Assembly (NCBI RefSeq): GCF_004375085.3
Contig: NZ_SNAQ03000002.1
Coordinates: forward strand, 248,001 to 312,000
Reading direction: 5' to 3'
Source of the DNA: Lewinella sp. W8
Lineage (GTDB): Bacteria; Bacteroidota; Bacteroidia; Chitinophagales; Saprospiraceae
Length of the DNA stretch: 64,000 nucleotides
In this document: one piece after another, positions 62,166 to 64,000 of the stretch
Position numbering within the stretch: position 1 is the stretch's first letter
Layout of the letters: each line of letters begins with the position of its first letter
Translations under genes and position numbers: made by a program
The notes under the pieces: generated by a model
What the model was told of the DNA's origin: nothing
What the model saw: only the letters and a program-made list of their open reading frames with translations
The model's database searches: none

Positions 62166-63440
62166 ATGCCGCCGCGCCCGAACTTTTATTTAGAACGCCC
62201 GAAGCCAGGAAAGCCTACCGCAATATCGCTTCACTTCAATTGGAGCGGGGCGCAACTTCGGATGAGTACGAAGGAATATGTTTTACCTGAACATTGGGAT
62301 AAGAAGACCCACCGGATAAAGGAAAAATTCACCGATATAAACCCTGACTACATCGAAGTAAACCGGGTGCTCGATGAACTGGCAATGTTTGTCACCAATA
62401 CTTACAACAAGTTTCGCCGCGAACGGAAATTAGTTGAACTAACCCCCGAAGTATTGAAGCGGTACTTAGTTGCCTATCGGCAAGGCCGAACCGATGGACA
62501 GCCAGCCGAACCTGTTTTGGATTACTACCGCCGATACATGGAAGACCGGCTAAGGAGTTCCTTAAAGGCAAGCACCACCGACAGCGAAATGGTTAGCCTA
62601 AACCTTTTTGAACGTTTCGCCGCCACCCTACCGGGCGAACTCCATTTTGAGCAAGTAACGCTTCGCTTATTTGAACGTTACCGGGATTGGTTTTGGAACA
62701 ATACAGATACCGGGGATTCGACTATCCACAAGCACCTAAAGCGATTCCGCCAAATGTGCTCCCATGCCGCCGCAAGCGGTCAGGATATGGGGTGCGACGT
62801 GAACGCCATTAAATTAGCCTCGCAACTTCGTTTAAGCCCCGCAGCAAAGGAAACCATTGCACTATACACCGAAGAATTACAAGCCCTTCACCAGTTGGAT
62901 TTATCCTCCAAGCCTCACTTAGAGAAGGTCCGGGACTTGTTTGTTTTTTTCTGTCACATCGGACTACGTTTCAACCGGTGGAAAGAAGTTGGCCCGGACA
63001 ATTTCACCGTGAAGGATGGAACGTATTACCTAGACATTTATACCCAAAAAGGAAAGGCAAAACGGGTCATCATTCCGTTGGATCCTATGGCCGTAGAGAT
63101 TGGTAAGAAGTACGGATTCAAGCCACCAAACATTACCGGCCAAGTATTCAACCGACAAATAAAAGAAGTTTGTCTTCTCGCTGGATTCACGGAGGAGATA
63201 CGGCAAGTGAAGCAGATTAAGGGCCGGTCGGAAATCTTATCTACTCCTAAATATCAATTGGTTAGCACTCACACGGCCCGCCGATCATTCGCAACGTCTG
63301 CCTATGAAGCGGGCCTTCCCGTCCGGGACATTATGGCCCTTACCGGCCACAGTCAGGAAAAAACGCTTATGCGATATATCCGGGAAGACCCCCGACGGAA
63401 CGCAGAGCGTATTGCAAAACATAACCGATTCAATAAATAA
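62166..63440 (+). CDS. Tyrosine recombinase / site-specific integrase
   Basis: 424 residues from the ATG at 62166 (MPPRPNFYLERPKPGKPT); the frame is open to a TTG at 61953 but that part is not protein-like. N-terminal arm-binding domain (ISLHFNWSGAQLRMSTKEYVLPEHWDKKTHRIKEKF) of the Bacteroidota integrase type, a SAM-like core-binding domain (about 100-200) and the catalytic domain. Catalytic residues: Arg in HIGLRFNRWKEV, Lys in the beta-hairpin TYYLDIYTQKGKAKRV, His-x-x-Arg in STHTARRSFATSA, the GH of ALTGHSQEKT and Tyr in LMRYIRED. It catalyses integration or excision of a mobile element. The next two genes read in the same direction, so the element probably extends rightward. Confidence 0.93.
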   Translation: MPPRPNFYLERPKPGKPTAISLHFNWSGAQLRMSTKEYVLPEHWDKKTHRIKEKFTDINPDYIEVNRVLDELAMFVTNTYNKFRRERKLVELTPEVLKRYLVAYRQGRTDGQPAEPVLDYYRRYMEDRLRSSLKASTTDSEMVSLNLFERFAATLPGELHFEQVTLRLFERYRDWFWNNTDTGDSTIHKHLKRFRQMCSHAAASGQDMGCDVNAIKLASQLRLSPAAKETIALYTEELQALHQLDLSSKPHLEKVRDLFVFFCHIGLRFNRWKEVGPDNFTVKDGTYYLDIYTQKGKAKRVIIPLDPMAVEIGKKYGFKPPNITGQVFNRQIKEVCLLAGFTEEIRQVKQIKGRSEILSTPKYQLVSTHTARRSFATSAYEAGLPVRDIMALTGHSQEKTLMRYIREDPRRNAERIAKHNRFNK

Positions 63441-63442
63441 CC

Positions 63443-63616
63443 ATGCCGACAGAAACCATATCCGAAGTGCTCGAAGCCTTCAACGCAGAAATGACGCCCA
63501 TCCCCACAGGCCCAATTACCGCAGAGGAAAAGCTCGCCCTACTCAAAGAAGACAGGCAGAAACTGCGCGCCCTGGTGGATAAGCTAAGCAAGCTAGTCAA
63601 GCAAGCGGAAGCCTAA
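63443..63616 (+). CDS. 57-residue coiled-coil-like protein after integrase
   Basis: A short frame starting 2 bases after the integrase stop (MPTETISEVLEAFNAEMTPI...) and ending at TAA 63614-63616. The C-terminal half is a charged Leu-heptad helix (EEKLALLKEDRQKLRALVDK). The tight coupling to the integrase and regular amphipathic pattern suggest a real protein. No family is recognised. Confidence 0.6.
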   Translation: MPTETISEVLEAFNAEMTPIPTGPITAEEKLALLKEDRQKLRALVDKLSKLVKQAEA

Positions 63617-63626
63617 AAACAAAAAA

Positions 63627-63666
63627 CCCCGCCGGTGCAAATGCCTGGAAGCTTCACCGAGCGGGG
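63627..63666 (-). terminator. Hairpin; intrinsic terminator if read on minus strand
   Basis: CCCCGC...GGTG...CACC...GCGGGG forms a stem with a small mismatch. On the minus strand it is followed by TTTTTTG; on the plus strand no T-run follows. Lying after the 57-residue gene it may still help end the plus-strand transcript, or separate it from an antisense one. Confidence 0.5.
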
Positions 63667-63695
63667 TAATTCACTTAATGTAAATCTTAACAAAG

Positions 63696-64000
63696 ATGCG
63701 TCTTTTAAAATCAATCCCAAAGAATCGGGAGTTCTACAATGAGCACGGCCGCAACCTTAGAGCCTTTGCCCTTATCGCTAACATCGGTCAACTGCTTTCG
63801 GCCGCGTCCCTATCGCTGGCTGTTTATACCCTGCTTTCTGATGCCATAGCGGGCCGGGGATTAACCCTCGCAAGTACAATCATTGCCACCGCTGCCGTCC
63901 TGGTGGGGATCTTCATCGAACTGGCAAACCGTATGTTAGCCCGCCCAGCAATTCGCCCCGCCGTTGTCCGCAATCAGTTTGCAGACGACCCCGAGCAACG
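63696..64000 (+). CDS. Small membrane protein, 3' end outside window
   Basis: Open frame from ATG 63696 to the last base of the window (101 residues visible). A basic cytoplasmic start (MRLLKSIPKNREFYNEHGRNL) precedes two predicted membrane spans (about 25-48 FALIANIGQLLSAASLSLAV and about 58-80 STIIATAAVLVGIFIELANRM), then a polar stretch. It follows the integrase and 57-residue genes in the same direction and is probably cargo or a structural gene of the integrated element. No family recognised. Confidence 0.6.
   Translation, partial: MRLLKSIPKNREFYNEHGRNLRAFALIANIGQLLSAASLSLAVYTLLSDAIAGRGLTLASTIIATAAVLVGIFIELANRMLARPAIRPAVVRNQFADDPEQ

Overview
The window reads as chromosomal DNA from a Bacteroidota member, most likely the Saprospiria/Lewinella-like branch. 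This rests on protein families rather than on any rRNA, because no rRNA or tRNA gene is visible. The markers are a SusC/SusD pair, type IX secretion (T9SS) C-terminal sorting domains of both type A and CHU_C/type B, a HYC_CC_PP protein, DUF5916 and PorT-like outer-membrane proteins, and lipoproteins with Bacteroidota-style lipoboxes. Most genes are clearly G+C rich; one block near the right end is clearly A+T rich.

Layout. 1-8.1 kb is a heavy-metal (Cu/Ag-type) efflux locus: the tail of a HYC_CC_PP protein, a CusA-like RND pump, a TolC-like channel, a CusB-like adaptor, a small metal-binding lipoprotein, a decayed HMA-domain fragment and a DUF305 membrane protein. 8.6-13.1 kb holds a surface lipoprotein translationally coupled to a coiled-coil/beta-barrel protein with an internal 120-bp tandem repeat. 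13.3-19.7 kb has a Tat-exported molybdenum hydroxylase (two subunits) behind an AraC regulator, facing a cupin lipoprotein, an SDR and an esterase. 19.7-28.7 kb has an acetyltransferase, a GH78 alpha-L-rhamnosidase, an SGNH hydrolase, a PD40 protein and a DUF5916 protein. 28.9-32.9 kb has an AraC regulator, an ECF sigma factor with a membrane partner, a DoxX-like protein and an MDR oxidoreductase. 33.0-37.1 kb has an unrecognised beta-rich protein, a lipoprotein methyltransferase, and an operon of an ECF sigma factor, a 54-residue protein and ClpP. 37.1-51.5 kb has two T9SS cargo proteins, SusC/SusD, a very large BNR/VPS10-type propeller protein and a small beta-barrel. 52.1-58.7 kb is a 2035-residue Rhs/SpvB-type protein with a short T9SS companion.

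From 58.97 kb the character changes. An A+T-rich 850-residue protein of unknown type (predicted cytoplasmic Rossmann-like domain, coiled coil, one membrane span, propeller-like C-terminus) is followed by a tyrosine recombinase, a 57-residue protein and the start of a membrane protein. This looks like the edge of an integrated element that continues past the window.

Intergenic regions are unusually rich in short dispersed repeats and hairpins: palindromes, a 34-bp unit in three tandem copies with a diverged relative elsewhere, a hairpin pair with a compensatory base change, and a paired ~90-bp repeat. Five to six hairpins with T-tracts fit intrinsic terminators, most of them on the minus strand. 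The candidates I find most unusual are the A+T-rich 850-residue protein, the beta-rich orphan at 33-34 kb, the sigma/small protein/ClpP operon and the dispersed repeats.
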